This document shows, piece by piece, positions 1 to 7,924 of a stretch of DNA of 19,197 nt (positions are counted from its first letter, which is position 1; the number at the start of each line of letters is the position of its first letter). The DNA comes from Candidatus Cloacimonadota bacterium (GTDB lineage Bacteria; Cloacimonadota; Cloacimonadia; Cloacimonadales; TCS61). Location of the stretch: contig JAMOPB010000056.1 in NCBI GenBank assembly GCA_027064945.1, positions 1 to 19,197 on the forward strand, given 5' to 3'. Made by a program: the position numbers and the translations under genes. The notes beneath the pieces are model-generated. The model searched no databases and was not told the DNA's origin. It saw nothing but the letters and a program-made list of their open reading frames with translations.

Positions 1-127
1 TGGTGATAATATCACTATCACAGCAGAACTTATCACTCCTATCGCTATGGAGCAAGGTCTTCGTTATGCGATCCGTGAAGGTGGTAGAACTATTGGTGCT
101 GGCGTAGTTGCTTCAGTGTTTGAATAA
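1..127 (+). CDS. tuf: Elongation factor Tu, C-terminal fragment (5' end outside window)
   Basis: EF-Tu is the GTPase that delivers aminoacyl-tRNA to the ribosome. Only the last 41 codons are here, reading from base 2 to the TAA at 125-127. The visible segment is the end of the C-terminal beta-barrel (domain III) and carries the hallmark stretch EQGLRYAIREGGRTIGAGVV, which is nearly invariant in bacterial EF-Tu. The GTPase domain lies to the left of the window. Its position directly before rpsJ, with a 12-nt gap, is the classic junction of the str and S10 operons, so fusA, rpsG and rpsL probably lie further upstream. Whether this is the only tuf copy cannot be seen. Confidence 0.96.
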   Translation, partial: GDNITITAELITPIAMEQGLRYAIREGGRTIGAGVVASVFE

Positions 128-139
128 GCGGAGGACACA

Positions 140-442
140 GTGTCTAAAATTAGAATTAAAATGAAAGCATATGACTTTCGTTTATTGGATAAATCGGTTG
201 CTGAAATAATCAAAAGCACAAAAAACACAGGTGCTAAGATTGTTGGACCGATTCCTCTTCCAACCGAAAGATCATTTTACACAGTTTTGAAATCACCTCA
301 TGTGAATAAAAAAGCTCAAGAGCAGTTTGAAATGTTGGTTCATAAACGTTTAATTGATATCGTTAACCCTACTCCTCAGACTACTGCTGCTTTGAAAAAG
401 CTTAGTATTCCAGCTGGTGTACACGTAGAAATTAAGACATAA
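140..442 (+). CDS. rpsJ: 30S ribosomal protein S10 (NusE)
   Basis: S10 is a protein of the small-subunit head; as NusE it also takes part in transcription antitermination and transcription-translation coupling. The 100-residue length is normal for the family. The signature loop GPIPLPT lies at residues 36-42 and SPHVNKKAQEQFE at 52-64. The start is GTG at 140, set by a strong GGAGG at 130-134. The next in-frame ATG is at codon 8 and would remove the first beta strand. First gene of the S10 block. Confidence 0.97.
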   Translation: MSKIRIKMKAYDFRLLDKSVAEIIKSTKNTGAKIVGPIPLPTERSFYTVLKSPHVNKKAQEQFEMLVHKRLIDIVNPTPQTTAALKKLSIPAGVHVEIKT

Positions 443-452
443 GGAGCTTGGA

Positions 453-1076
453 ATGATAGGATTAATTGGAAAAAAGCTCGGAATGACTCAAATTTTCGAT
501 GAAAAAGGTAATGTAATTCCTGTTACAGTTATTAAAGCTACTCCAAACAGAGTAATAATGCGTAAAACAGAAGAGCGTGATGGATATGATGCTGTTCAGC
601 TCGGTTTCGAAGAAATAGCTGAAAGAAAAGTGAATAAGCCATTAATGGGTCACTTTAAAAAGCATAACAGTCCAGCTTATAGATATTTGAAAGAATTCCG
701 CTTAAAAATGTATAAAGATATCGAAGAAGGCGAAATTTTTGACGTTAGTATGTTCTCTGAGCATGAAATGTTAAAAGTTACCGGTATATCAAAAGGTAAA
801 GGTTTCCAAGGTGTAATGAAAAGACACGGTTTTAGAGGTTTCAAAGCTTCTCACGGTGTTCATGAATCTTATAGAGGACCAGGATCTATTGGTCAGTGTG
901 CTACACCTTCTCGTGTTCATAAAGGTAAGAAACTTCCTGGGCATACAGGGCTCCAAACTGTTTCAGTAAAAAATCTTCAAGTTGTCAAAGTTGATAAGGA
1001 GAAAGATTTAGTGATGGTTAAGGGTGCTGTACCGGGGCACAGAAATTCTGTTCTTATATTAAGAAAAGAATTGTAA
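453..1076 (+). CDS. rplC: 50S ribosomal protein L3
   Basis: L3 binds 23S rRNA early in assembly and sends a long extension towards the peptidyl-transferase centre. The 207 residues match the family. The N-terminal start MIGLIGKKLGMTQIF is typical. KGKGFQGVMKRHGF at 114-127 begins the central extension, and PGSIGQ at 143-148 holds the glutamine that PrmB methylates in E. coli. The next residues, CATPSRVHKGKKLPGH, replace the proteobacterial NQTPGKVFKGKKMAGQ, which is ordinary lineage variation. The ATG follows AAGGAG at 441-446. It sits 10 nt after rpsJ. Confidence 0.97.
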   Translation: MIGLIGKKLGMTQIFDEKGNVIPVTVIKATPNRVIMRKTEERDGYDAVQLGFEEIAERKVNKPLMGHFKKHNSPAYRYLKEFRLKMYKDIEEGEIFDVSMFSEHEMLKVTGISKGKGFQGVMKRHGFRGFKASHGVHESYRGPGSIGQCATPSRVHKGKKLPGHTGLQTVSVKNLQVVKVDKEKDLVMVKGAVPGHRNSVLILRKEL

Positions 1077-1088
1077 TGGGGAGATGAA

Positions 1089-1721
1089 ATGTTAGAAATA
1101 AATAAATATTCTGCACAGGGACAGGAAGTAGGTAAGATCGAATTACCTGCTGCTCTTTTTGCTGCTGAAGCAAAAAACCCACGTGCTCTATTATATGAAG
1201 TAATTAAGATGTATCGCGCTAACCAGCGTCAAGGTACGTCTAGTGTTAAGAATCGTGCGGCGATTACTGGTAGCACTAAAAAGCTTTTCAAGCAAAAAGG
1301 TACCGGTAATGCTCGTCCTGGTGATATCAAAACTCCTGTAAGAGTTGGTGGTGGTATCGCTTTTGGTCCTCAGCCACATGATTGGTATAGAAAAATTCCA
1401 AAGAAAAAGAAAAGATTAGCATTGAAGCTTGCGCTTACTGAAAAAGCAAACGCCGGTGAAGTTGTTGTTGTTGAATCTTTTGATCTGGAAAAGCCAAATA
1501 CAAAATTTGCTCGTAACTTAATCGATAATTTGGTTAAGGGTAAAAAAAGAGCTTTGGTTTTAGTTGATAGCAGTGATCCTGCCATTGTTAAATCATTTAG
1601 CAATCTTCCTTTTGTAAGTATGAACAGAGCAGACAGTACATTTGCTTATGAAGTATTGAATGCCGGTTGTCTTATTCTTACTGAAGATGCTTTGAATAAA
1701 ATGGTGGAGGTGTTTGCATAA
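1089..1721 (+). CDS. rplD: 50S ribosomal protein L4
   Basis: L4 lies at the base of the large subunit, and its extended loop lines the peptide exit tunnel. The 210-residue protein has the basic loop with KQKGTGNAR at 68-76 and GGGIAFGP at 87-94, then the lysine patch IPKKKKRLALKLAL. In E. coli L4 also represses its own operon by binding the S10 leader; no such leader is inside this window, so this cannot be judged here. The stop codon overlaps the rplW start by one base (TAATG), indicating translational coupling. Confidence 0.97.
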   Translation: MLEINKYSAQGQEVGKIELPAALFAAEAKNPRALLYEVIKMYRANQRQGTSSVKNRAAITGSTKKLFKQKGTGNARPGDIKTPVRVGGGIAFGPQPHDWYRKIPKKKKRLALKLALTEKANAGEVVVVESFDLEKPNTKFARNLIDNLVKGKKRALVLVDSSDPAIVKSFSNLPFVSMNRADSTFAYEVLNAGCLILTEDALNKMVEVFA

Positions 1722-2008
1722 TGAAAAATCCAAGAAATATTGTAATTGCTCCAATCGTAACAGAGAAATCTACAGTAGCAAACGAAGAGAAAAATTGCTA
1801 CACATTCCGTGTAAGCATTAATGCTAATAAAATTGAAATAAAAAAAGCAATTGAGAAGATCTTTGATGTGAAAGTACTCAAAGTGAACACAATCAGACAA
1901 ACCGGAAAAGTTAAACGTATGGGTAGATATTCCGGTAAACGTGCTGATTGGAAAAAGGCTATTGTTAAATTAGCTGAAGGTAATTCAATTGCCGAATTTG
2001 AGTTATAG
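1721..2008 (+). CDS. rplW: 50S ribosomal protein L23
   Basis: L23 sits at the tunnel exit and is the docking site for trigger factor and the signal recognition particle. The protein has 95 residues. PIVTEKS at 11-17 is conserved, and its Glu15 aligns with E. coli Glu18, the trigger-factor contact. The helix IKKAIEKIFDVKV at 40-52 and the basic loop GKVKRMGRYSGKRADWKKA at 62-80 complete the fold. The ATG overlaps the rplD stop by one nucleotide. Confidence 0.97.
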   Translation: MKNPRNIVIAPIVTEKSTVANEEKNCYTFRVSINANKIEIKKAIEKIFDVKVLKVNTIRQTGKVKRMGRYSGKRADWKKAIVKLAEGNSIAEFEL

Positions 2009-2019
2009 GAGTTTTCAAA

Positions 2020-2856
2020 ATGGGAATTAAAAAGTACAGACCTATAACCCCGACAATGAGATACAAGACAGGGTTCACATTTGATGAAATTACATCAACA
2101 AAACCTGAAAAATCATTGCTAGAACCTCGCTATCAAAAAGCAGGAAGAAATAATCAAGGTAGAATTACTTGTCGTCATCGTGGTGGCGGTCATAAAAGAC
2201 ACTATCGTATTATTGATTTTAAAAGAAATAAGCATGATATTCCGGCAAAAGTTGCATCAATCGAATATGATCCAAATAGAAGTGCACGTATAGCTCTTTT
2301 ACATTATGTAGATGGTGAAAAGAGATATATCTTAGCTCCTCTTGGTATCAAGGTTGGGGATATGATCGTATCCGGACAAAATGTAGAAGTAAAGCTTGGA
2401 AACGCTTTGGCTTTGAAGAATATTCCTTTAGGAACAGTTATTCATAATATAGAATTTAAAGCAGGACGTGGCGGGCAATTAGCTCGTAGTGCTGGAGCTT
2501 ATGGACAATTGGTAGCTAAAGAGCGTGGATATGCTCATGTAAAAATGCCTTCAGGCGACGTTCACCTTATCCGTTTAGAATGCTTTGCAACAATCGGCCA
2601 AGTTGGTAATACTGAACATAGTTCAATTGTGGGCGGTAAAGCAGGAAGAACTAGATGGCGCGGAATTCGTCCTACAGTTCGTGGTGTTGTGATGAACCCG
2701 GTAGATCACCCAATGGGTGGTGGTGAAGCTAAAACTTCTGGTGGTGGTCACCCAGTATCACCATGGGGTGTATTAGCAAAAGGTGGAAAAACTCGTAAGA
2801 AACGTAAGTATTCTGACAAGTATATCATCAAAGCTAAAAAGAAGAAAAGAAAATAA
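2020..2856 (+). CDS. rplB: 50S ribosomal protein L2
   Basis: L2 is a primary 23S rRNA-binding protein needed for subunit association and peptidyl-transferase activity. The 278 residues cover the OB-fold RNA-binding domain (GRITCRHRGGGHKR at 47-60), the SH3-like domain, and the basic C-terminal tail. The MNPVDHPMGGGE motif at 225-236 contains His230, equivalent to the conserved E. coli His229. The lysine/arginine-rich end is the normal rRNA-contact tail. RBS AGGAG lies just before the ATG. Confidence 0.98.
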   Translation: MGIKKYRPITPTMRYKTGFTFDEITSTKPEKSLLEPRYQKAGRNNQGRITCRHRGGGHKRHYRIIDFKRNKHDIPAKVASIEYDPNRSARIALLHYVDGEKRYILAPLGIKVGDMIVSGQNVEVKLGNALALKNIPLGTVIHNIEFKAGRGGQLARSAGAYGQLVAKERGYAHVKMPSGDVHLIRLECFATIGQVGNTEHSSIVGGKAGRTRWRGIRPTVRGVVMNPVDHPMGGGEAKTSGGGHPVSPWGVLAKGGKTRKKRKYSDKYIIKAKKKKRK

Positions 2857-2868
2857 GAAGGTGTAAGC

Positions 2869-3135
2869 ATGGCTCGTTCAGTTAAAAAAGGACCTTTTGT
2901 AGATGAACATCTGATGAAAAAGGTAGAAGCAATGAATGCTTCTGGAAAAAAACAGGTTATTAAAACCTGGTCAAGAAGATCAACAATTCTTCCAGACTTT
3001 GTAGAACACACTATTGCAGTACACAATGGAAAAAAATTCGTACCTGTGTATGTAACAGAGAACATGGTAGGTCATAAATTAGGAGAATTTGCTCCTACAA
3101 GAACTTATCGTGGTCACAAAGTTGGTAAGAAATAA
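2869..3135 (+). CDS. rpsS: 30S ribosomal protein S19
   Basis: S19 is in the head of the small subunit, forms a complex with S13, and contacts the A-site finger bridge. The 88 residues match the family. The N-terminus MARSVKKGPFVDEHLMKKV and the core segments TWSRRSTILPDFVEHTIAVH and GEFAPTRTYRGHK are near-consensus. The short basic C-terminal tail is typical. It lies between rplB and rplV as expected. Confidence 0.97.
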   Translation: MARSVKKGPFVDEHLMKKVEAMNASGKKQVIKTWSRRSTILPDFVEHTIAVHNGKKFVPVYVTENMVGHKLGEFAPTRTYRGHKVGKK

Positions 3136-3148
3136 GGGAGTTTAAGTA

Positions 3149-3487
3149 ATGGAAGCAATAGCTAAAGTAAGAAATCTGAGAGGTTCTGCGAGAAGAGCTA
3201 GATTGGTTTTAGATCTTATCCGCGGAAAATCTGTTGTTGAAGCTCAGAATATATTGCTTTTCTCAAAGAAAAGAGTAGCAAAAGAGGTTTCAAAACTCCT
3301 CAATGCAGCAATCGCAAATGCAAACGTGAAAGATGGCAAAACAGATATCGAAAATATGATTGTTGGTACAGCATTTGCTGACGACGGTCCTATTATGAGA
3401 AGACACAGACCACGCGCTCAAGGCCGTGCGACAGTTATTCGTCGTAGAACTTGTCACATCACTTTGAAAATTGAGGATAAGGAATAA
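3149..3487 (+). CDS. rplV: 50S ribosomal protein L22
   Basis: L22 spans the large subunit and puts a beta-hairpin into the exit tunnel, where it affects macrolide sensitivity and nascent-chain stalling. In the 112-residue protein, the globular part includes VRNLRGSARRARLVLDLIRG at 7-26 and LLNAAIANA at 50-58. The tunnel hairpin GPIMRRHRPRAQGRA at 80-94 is intact, with no insertion or deletion of the kind linked to macrolide resistance. The start ATG follows a GGGAG site. Confidence 0.97.
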   Translation: MEAIAKVRNLRGSARRARLVLDLIRGKSVVEAQNILLFSKKRVAKEVSKLLNAAIANANVKDGKTDIENMIVGTAFADDGPIMRRHRPRAQGRATVIRRRTCHITLKIEDKE

Positions 3488-3496
3488 GGAGGAAGA

Positions 3497-4150
3497 GTGG
3501 GTCAAAAAGTTAATCCTATAGGATACCGTCTTGGTGTAAATAAGCAAAGTGACTCAACTTGGTTTGCTACAGGTGAAGATTATGTTAATAATCTCCACGC
3601 AGATTTGAAGATCAAGAAATATATCCGTACACGTTTGGCTGACGCAATGGTGTCTAAAACTACTATCAGTCGTAAGACAAGATCAGTAACTGTAGATGTG
3701 CATACTGCTCGTCCAGGTCAAGTTATTGGTCGTAAAGGTTCGGAAATTGAGAAGCTTAGAAACGAATTGACTATTCTTGCGAATAAAGGCAAGAGTAAGC
3801 AAGAAAGCGTTAAAGTGTTTGTAAATGTAAAAGAGATCAAAAATGCAGCTACTGATGCAAAATTGGTAGGAATGGAAATTGGATCTCAGCTTCAAAGAAG
3901 AATTTCTTTTAGAAGAGCAATGAAATTTGCAATCAGAAATGCAATGAGAAGTGGCGCACAAGGAATCAAGGTTCAGTGTGCCGGTAGACTTGGTGGTGCT
4001 GAAATGGCAAGAACCGAGAGATATCAAGAAGGAAGAACACCTCTTCATACTTTAAGAGCCGATATCGATTATGCATTAACAGAAGTTAATACTCAATATG
4101 GTGTCATTGGAATTAAAGTATGGATATACAAGGGTGATATCCTTAATTAA
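3497..4150 (+). CDS. rpsC: 30S ribosomal protein S3
   Basis: S3 lines the mRNA entry channel and contributes to ribosomal helicase activity. The 217 residues hold a type II KH domain with the GXXG loop in GQVIGRKGSEIEKLR at 74-88, followed by the C-terminal S3 domain (GRLGGAEMARTE, then GVIGIKVWIYKGDI near the end). The start is GTG at 3497 after a strong AAGGAGGA; the encoded GQKVNPIGYRLG is the canonical S3 N-terminus, so the non-ATG start is well supported. Confidence 0.97.
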   Translation: MGQKVNPIGYRLGVNKQSDSTWFATGEDYVNNLHADLKIKKYIRTRLADAMVSKTTISRKTRSVTVDVHTARPGQVIGRKGSEIEKLRNELTILANKGKSKQESVKVFVNVKEIKNAATDAKLVGMEIGSQLQRRISFRRAMKFAIRNAMRSGAQGIKVQCAGRLGGAEMARTERYQEGRTPLHTLRADIDYALTEVNTQYGVIGIKVWIYKGDILN

Positions 4151-4164
4151 GGGAGATTTAAATA

Positions 4165-4581
4165 ATGTTAGCTCCAAAGAAAGTAAAATATAGAAAAGTT
4201 CAAAAAGGACGCAGAAGAGGCCTTGCATATCGTGGTAGCACAATCAACTTTGGTCAATATGGTTTGATGGCTACTACTGCCGGCTGGATTACAAGTCGTC
4301 AAATTGAGTCTGCTCGTGTGGCTATTACTCGTACAATGAAAAGAACAGGTAAACTCTGGATAAGAATTTTCCCGGACAAACCTATTACTGCAAAACCTGC
4401 TGAAACTCGTATGGGTAAAGGTAAGGGTGCACCAGAGTATTGGGTAGCTGTAGTGAAACCTGGTCGTATCATGTTTGAATATGAAGGCATTGATCTTGAA
4501 ACAGCAAAAAAAGCTGCTCGTTTAGCAGGACACAAATTACCCGTGAAAACTAAAATCATCGTTAGAGAAGGAGTGGAATAA
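4165..4581 (+). CDS. rplP: 50S ribosomal protein L16
   Basis: L16 helps form the A-site tRNA and elongation-factor entry region of the large subunit. The 138 residues show the standard opening MLAPKKVKYRKVQKGR, the helix ITSRQIESARVAITR at 42-56, and TRMGKGKG at 81-88. That last segment contains the arginine (Arg82) corresponding to E. coli Arg81, which is hydroxylated there by RoxA/YcfD. The stop overlaps rpmC by one base (TAATG). Confidence 0.97.
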   Translation: MLAPKKVKYRKVQKGRRRGLAYRGSTINFGQYGLMATTAGWITSRQIESARVAITRTMKRTGKLWIRIFPDKPITAKPAETRMGKGKGAPEYWVAVVKPGRIMFEYEGIDLETAKKAARLAGHKLPVKTKIIVREGVE

Positions 4582-4763
4582 TGAAAGCATCAGAACTCCG
4601 CGAATTAACAAAAGAAGAATTAAATCAGAAGCTTGAAGATTTCACCGAAGAACTTTTCAATCTTAGATTCCAAGATGCATCAAACCGCTTGGATAATACT
4701 TCAAGATTCAAGAAAGTTAAAAGAACTATTGCTCGCATCAAGACAATCTTGAACGAGAAATAA
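4581..4763 (+). CDS. rpmC: 50S ribosomal protein L29
   Basis: L29 is a small two-helix protein beside L23 at the tunnel exit. It has 60 residues, with the family motif ELFNLRFQ at 24-31 and the basic second helix KKVKRTIARIKTIL at 44-57. The ATG shares its A with the rplP stop codon, and GAAGGAG just upstream inside rplP provides the ribosome-binding site. Confidence 0.95.
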   Translation: MKASELRELTKEELNQKLEDFTEELFNLRFQDASNRLDNTSRFKKVKRTIARIKTILNEK

Positions 4764-4781
4764 TTCTTACGAGAGGAAATA

Positions 4782-5030
4782 ATGGCACATAAAGTAACTA
4801 AAACTGGTATTGTAGTTAGTGATAAAATGGATAAAACCATCGTAGTGAAGGTTGAAAGCCAATTTAAACATCCACTCTACAAAAAAATAGTTAGACGTCA
4901 TAAAAAGTTTAAAGCTCACGACGAAGAAAATACTTGTAACGAAGGTGATACAGTATTGATTCAAGAAAGTAAACCTCTTAGTCGTGATAAGCGTTGGACT
5001 TTAGTGAAAGTAATTGAGAGAAGAAAATAA
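4782..5030 (+). CDS. rpsQ: 30S ribosomal protein S17
   Basis: S17 is an OB-fold protein that binds the 5' domain of 16S rRNA early in assembly. The 82-residue sequence has GIVVSDKMDKTIVVKVE at 9-25, HPLYKKIVRRHKKFKAHDE at 30-48, and GDTVLIQESKPLSRDKRW at 55-72, all near consensus. It closes the S10 block; the next gene, rplN, starts 12 nt later with no room for a separate promoter. Confidence 0.97.
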   Translation: MAHKVTKTGIVVSDKMDKTIVVKVESQFKHPLYKKIVRRHKKFKAHDEENTCNEGDTVLIQESKPLSRDKRWTLVKVIERRK

Positions 5031-5042
5031 AAGGAGTCCGGA

Positions 5043-5411
5043 ATGATTCAAACACAAACAATCTTGAATGTAGCGGATAACTCCGGTGCTAAAAAAGCGA
5101 TGTGTATCAAAGTGTTGGGTGGCTCAAAAAGAAAATATGCCACTGTCGGCGATGTAATTGTTGTTGCTGTAAAATCTGCTGTTCCTAATAGCAAGATCAA
5201 AAAAGGTAACGTTGAAAAAGCTGTAATCATCCGTACACATAAAGAAGTTCGTCGTCCTGATGGTTCTTACATTCGTTTTGCTGATAACGCTGCAGTTATT
5301 ATCGATGATAAATATGAACCTATCGCTACTCGCATTTTCGGACCTGTGGCTCGTGAGTTAAGAGAACATGGTTATACTAAAATCGTTTCTCTAGCAAAAG
5401 AAGTGCTCTAG
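5043..5411 (+). CDS. rplN: 50S ribosomal protein L14
   Basis: L14 is on the interface side of the large subunit, forms bridge B8, and is the contact site for the silencing factor RsfS. All 122 residues align with the family: MIQTQTILNVADNSGAK at the start (ADNSGAK at 11-17), a basic central barrel, and the C-terminal FGPVARELR at 99-107. It is the first gene of the spc block, which here simply continues the S10 block. Confidence 0.97.
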   Translation: MIQTQTILNVADNSGAKKAMCIKVLGGSKRKYATVGDVIVVAVKSAVPNSKIKKGNVEKAVIIRTHKEVRRPDGSYIRFADNAAVIIDDKYEPIATRIFGPVARELREHGYTKIVSLAKEVL

Positions 5412-5419
5412 GAGAGATT

Positions 5420-5740
5420 ATGCAAAAAAATAAGATGAGAATTAAAAAAGGCGATACAGTTGTTGTAATCGCCGGAAAATACAAAGGCGTGAAAGGTAAA
5501 GTTCTTAAAGCTTTTCCTAAAACACAACGTGTTATTGTAGAAAAAGTTAATTTTATCAAAAAACACACACGCCCATCACAACAAAATCAGCAAGGTGGAA
5601 TTATTGAAAAAGAAGCTCCAATCCATGTGAGTAATGTTAAACTTTTCAATACAAAAATCAACGACGTAACTCGTGCGGTTTTCAAAAAAGCTGGTGACAA
5701 GAGAATCCGTGTCTGTAAAAAGACCGGAGATGAAATCTAA
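5420..5740 (+). CDS. rplX: 50S ribosomal protein L24
   Basis: L24 initiates large-subunit assembly and later sits near the tunnel exit. The 106-residue protein contains a KOW domain at about residues 8-35 (GDTVVVIAGKYKG within it) followed by VEKVNFIKKHTRPSQQNQQGG. The ATG at 5420 lies 5 nt after GGAG at 5411-5414. A second ATG at codon 6 is possible but badly placed relative to that site. Confidence 0.96.
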   Translation: MQKNKMRIKKGDTVVVIAGKYKGVKGKVLKAFPKTQRVIVEKVNFIKKHTRPSQQNQQGGIIEKEAPIHVSNVKLFNTKINDVTRAVFKKAGDKRIRVCKKTGDEI

Positions 5741-5750
5741 GGAGTAGGAG

Positions 5751-6302
5751 ATGAGTCGTTTACAAGAAACTTATAAAAATGAAGTTATTCCTGCTTTGAT
5801 GAAGCATTTTGAATATAAAAATGTGCATATGGTTCCTAAGATCACTAAGATCTCTGTGAATATGGGTGTAGGTCAAGCTACTCAAAATAAAGCAATATTA
5901 GATAATGCTGTTAAAGATCTTACAATGATCACAGGTAGAAAACCAATCGTAACCAAAGCTAAGAAATCAATTTCTAATTTCAAATTACGTGAAGGGATGC
6001 CAATTGGTACAAAAGTTACCCTTCGTGGAGAAATAATGTATGAATTTTTGGATAGATTAATTAATCTTGTAATGCCAAGAATTCGTGATTTCAGAGGAAT
6101 CTCTGCAAAATCATTTGATGGCCGCGGTAATTATACTTTTGGCTTAAATGATCAAACCGTTTTTCCTGAGATTGAGTATGATAAAATAGATGCTGTTCGT
6201 GGTATGGATATCACAATAGTAACTACTGCCGAAACTGACGAAGAAGCTCGTGAACTTTTACGTCAATTCGGAATGCCGTTCAAAAAGAACCAAGGGGTGT
6301 AA
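5751..6302 (+). CDS. rplE: 50S ribosomal protein L5
   Basis: L5 binds 5S rRNA, anchors the central protuberance, and touches P-site tRNA. The 183 residues show NMGVGQA at 37-43, GRKPIVTKAKKSI from 62, and RIRDFRGI at 110-117, with the SFDGRGNYTFGLNDQTVFPE segment after it. The length is slightly above the usual 179 through the C-terminal FKKNQGV. Only 2 nt separate its stop from the rpsN start, so the two are probably coupled. Confidence 0.97.
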   Translation: MSRLQETYKNEVIPALMKHFEYKNVHMVPKITKISVNMGVGQATQNKAILDNAVKDLTMITGRKPIVTKAKKSISNFKLREGMPIGTKVTLRGEIMYEFLDRLINLVMPRIRDFRGISAKSFDGRGNYTFGLNDQTVFPEIEYDKIDAVRGMDITIVTTAETDEEARELLRQFGMPFKKNQGV

Positions 6303-6304
6303 TT

Positions 6305-6490
6305 TTGGCAAAAAAATCAATGGTTGTAAAACAGCAACGAACTCCAAAATTTAAAGTTAGAGCTTATTCACGCTGCAAAATCTGTGGACGTCAAAGAGCT
6401 TATATGAGAGATTTTGGTGTTTGCCGTATTTGTTTCAGAAAACTCGCATCTAATGGCGAGATTCCTGGAATCAGAAAAGCTAGTTGGTAG
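6305..6490 (+). CDS. rpsN: 30S ribosomal protein S14, zinc-binding (C+) type
   Basis: S14 is in the head of the small subunit. This is the short 61-residue zinc form, with CKIC at 24-27 and CRIC at 40-43 as the four ligands. The C-terminus GEIPGIRKASW is diagnostic. The start is TTG at 6305, reading MAKKSMVVKQ; AAGGGGTG inside the end of rplE serves as the ribosome-binding site. Short zinc S14 is common outside enterics. No zinc-free paralogue is visible here. Confidence 0.96.
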   Translation: MAKKSMVVKQQRTPKFKVRAYSRCKICGRQRAYMRDFGVCRICFRKLASNGEIPGIRKASW

Positions 6491-6530
6491 AGAAAATATT
6501 GCTTAGGCAAATTTAGTATTAGGAGAAAAA

Positions 6531-6944
6531 ATGAGTGTAACTGATCCGATCGCTGATGCGATAACAAAAATTCGAAACGCATATCGGGCCGATCATAAGA
6601 GTGTTACTGTAAATTACAGTAAAATAAACGAAGCGATTATTAAATTATTAGCTGAAGAGAATTATGTAAATAGCTACACAATTCTTGAAAGAGATCCTTC
6701 TAAGAAAATTCTTAGAAAACAAATTTATATAAATCTTCGTTACACCAATGATGGAAAGCCCGTTATGAGAGGCATCGAAAGAATTAGTAAACCCGGGCTT
6801 AGAGTATATGTAAAATCAACAAACGTTCCATCTGTTTATAATAACACAGGTATCGCGGTTATTTCAACTAACCGTGGTGTGATGATAGACAGAGATGCTC
6901 GCTTACATAAAGTTGGCGGCGAGTATATCTGCAAGGTTTGGTAG
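6531..6944 (+). CDS. rpsH: 30S ribosomal protein S8
   Basis: S8 binds the central domain of 16S rRNA; in E. coli it also represses the spc operon by binding mRNA near the rplE start. The 137 residues include DPIADAITKIRNA at 5-17, RISKPGLRVY at 84-93, and the C-terminal GIAVISTNRGVM at 107-118 ending in GGEYICKVW. It is preceded by the longest gap of the superoperon (40 nt), which ends in an AGGAG site. Confidence 0.97.
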   Translation: MSVTDPIADAITKIRNAYRADHKSVTVNYSKINEAIIKLLAEENYVNSYTILERDPSKKILRKQIYINLRYTNDGKPVMRGIERISKPGLRVYVKSTNVPSVYNNTGIAVISTNRGVMIDRDARLHKVGGEYICKVW

Positions 6945-6952
6945 GAGGAAAT

Positions 6953-7522
6953 ATGTCAAGAATTGGAAAAACTCCTATTAATGTACCTGAAGGTGTAACT
7001 GTAGAAATTAATGAAAGACTTGTAAAAGTTTCAGGAAAATTAGGAACACTTGAATATACCTTATTGGAAGGTATGGGTATTTCACAAGAAGAAAATCAAA
7101 TTATTATCACAAGAGTAGATGACTCCAGAGAACAAAAATCTCGTCACGGCTTAACACGTTCACTTATCAATAATATGGTAATTGGCGTTAGTGAAGGTTA
7201 CGAGAAAAAATTACAAGTTATTGGTACTGGATACTCTGCAGAGGTAGTTGGTCCTTGGTTAAAATTAGGACTTGGCTATTCACATGATATATTGATGGAG
7301 ATCCCGGAAAATCTAACTGTTCAAGCTGAAGCTGTTCCTCGCCGCGAGCAAGGTGCTTTAGGTGTGCAGGCGAATATAGCCGTAAAAGGTTATCACAAAG
7401 AAGATGTTAGTAAATTTGCTGCTGAAATCAGAAGATGCCGCCAACCTGAAAATTATAAAGGTAAAGGTGTACGTTACCTTGGCGAACATGTTCAGATCAA
7501 AGCTGGTAAAACTACAGCATAA
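6953..7522 (+). CDS. rplF: 50S ribosomal protein L6
   Basis: L6 lies near the factor-binding site and sarcin-ricin loop. It contains two L6 repeats at roughly residues 11-82 and 90-164. I place the start at ATG 6953, giving MSRIGKTPINVPEGV and 189 residues. The reading frame is open 15 nt further upstream, but that start would overlap rpsH and add five non-conserved residues. TAGGAGGA just before 6953 supports the choice. The C-terminal motif NYKGKGVRYLGEHVQIKAGK is typical. Confidence 0.97.
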   Translation: MSRIGKTPINVPEGVTVEINERLVKVSGKLGTLEYTLLEGMGISQEENQIIITRVDDSREQKSRHGLTRSLINNMVIGVSEGYEKKLQVIGTGYSAEVVGPWLKLGLGYSHDILMEIPENLTVQAEAVPRREQGALGVQANIAVKGYHKEDVSKFAAEIRRCRQPENYKGKGVRYLGEHVQIKAGKTTA

Positions 7523-7537
7523 TCGCAGGGAGATATC

Positions 7538-7915
7538 ATGAGAAAAAAATCATCTAAAACTTATCAAAAGTACTCTGCTCGTATGAGAAGAGCTGCTCAT
7601 ATTAAGAACTCTATGCGTGGCACAAAAGAGGTTCCTCGCCTCTCTGTCTTCCGTAGTCTTAAGAATATCAGTGGACAAATTATTGATGACACTGCTGGTG
7701 TAACATTAGTATCAATATCAACATTACAAAAAGATCTTGGTATTGATAGATCAAAGAAAAAAACTGAACAAAGCTTTGAGGCTGGCCAAAAACTTGGTGA
7801 AAAAGCATTAGCTGCTGGAATCAAGAAAGTATGTTTTGACCGTGCTGGTTTCTTATATCACGGACGTATTAAAGCATTTGCTGATGGCGCTCGTAAAGCT
7901 GGTTTGGAATTCTAA
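7538..7915 (+). CDS. rplR: 50S ribosomal protein L18
   Basis: L18 binds 5S rRNA with L5 in the central protuberance. The 125-residue sequence has VPRLSVFRS at 32-40, then the conserved C-terminal block FDRAGFLYHGRIKAFADGAR at 100-119 and the ending KAGLEF. It is about eight residues longer than E. coli L18, all at the basic N-terminus (MRKKSSKTYQK). Positioned between rplF and rpsE as usual. Confidence 0.96.
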   Translation: MRKKSSKTYQKYSARMRRAAHIKNSMRGTKEVPRLSVFRSLKNISGQIIDDTAGVTLVSISTLQKDLGIDRSKKKTEQSFEAGQKLGEKALAAGIKKVCFDRAGFLYHGRIKAFADGARKAGLEF

Positions 7916-7924
7916 GGAGGAAAA

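Noticed and set aside
1191..1900. Minus-strand open frames across rplD and rplW, and similar ones elsewhere under ribosomal genes
   Set aside because: They lie antisense to unmistakable ribosomal proteins, lack ribosome-binding sites, and have low-complexity or shadow-like composition.
6491..6530. Small hairpin TTGC-TTAG-GCAA (6499-6510) in the rpsN-rpsH gap as an S8 operator or terminator
   Set aside because: Only four pairs, no T tract, and no recognisable S8-binding core. It is not strong enough to call.
6938..6952. Upstream start for rplF adding MVGGN
   Set aside because: It overlaps rpsH and adds non-conserved residues; ATG 6953 has an ideal AGGAGG spacing and gives the canonical L6 N-terminus.
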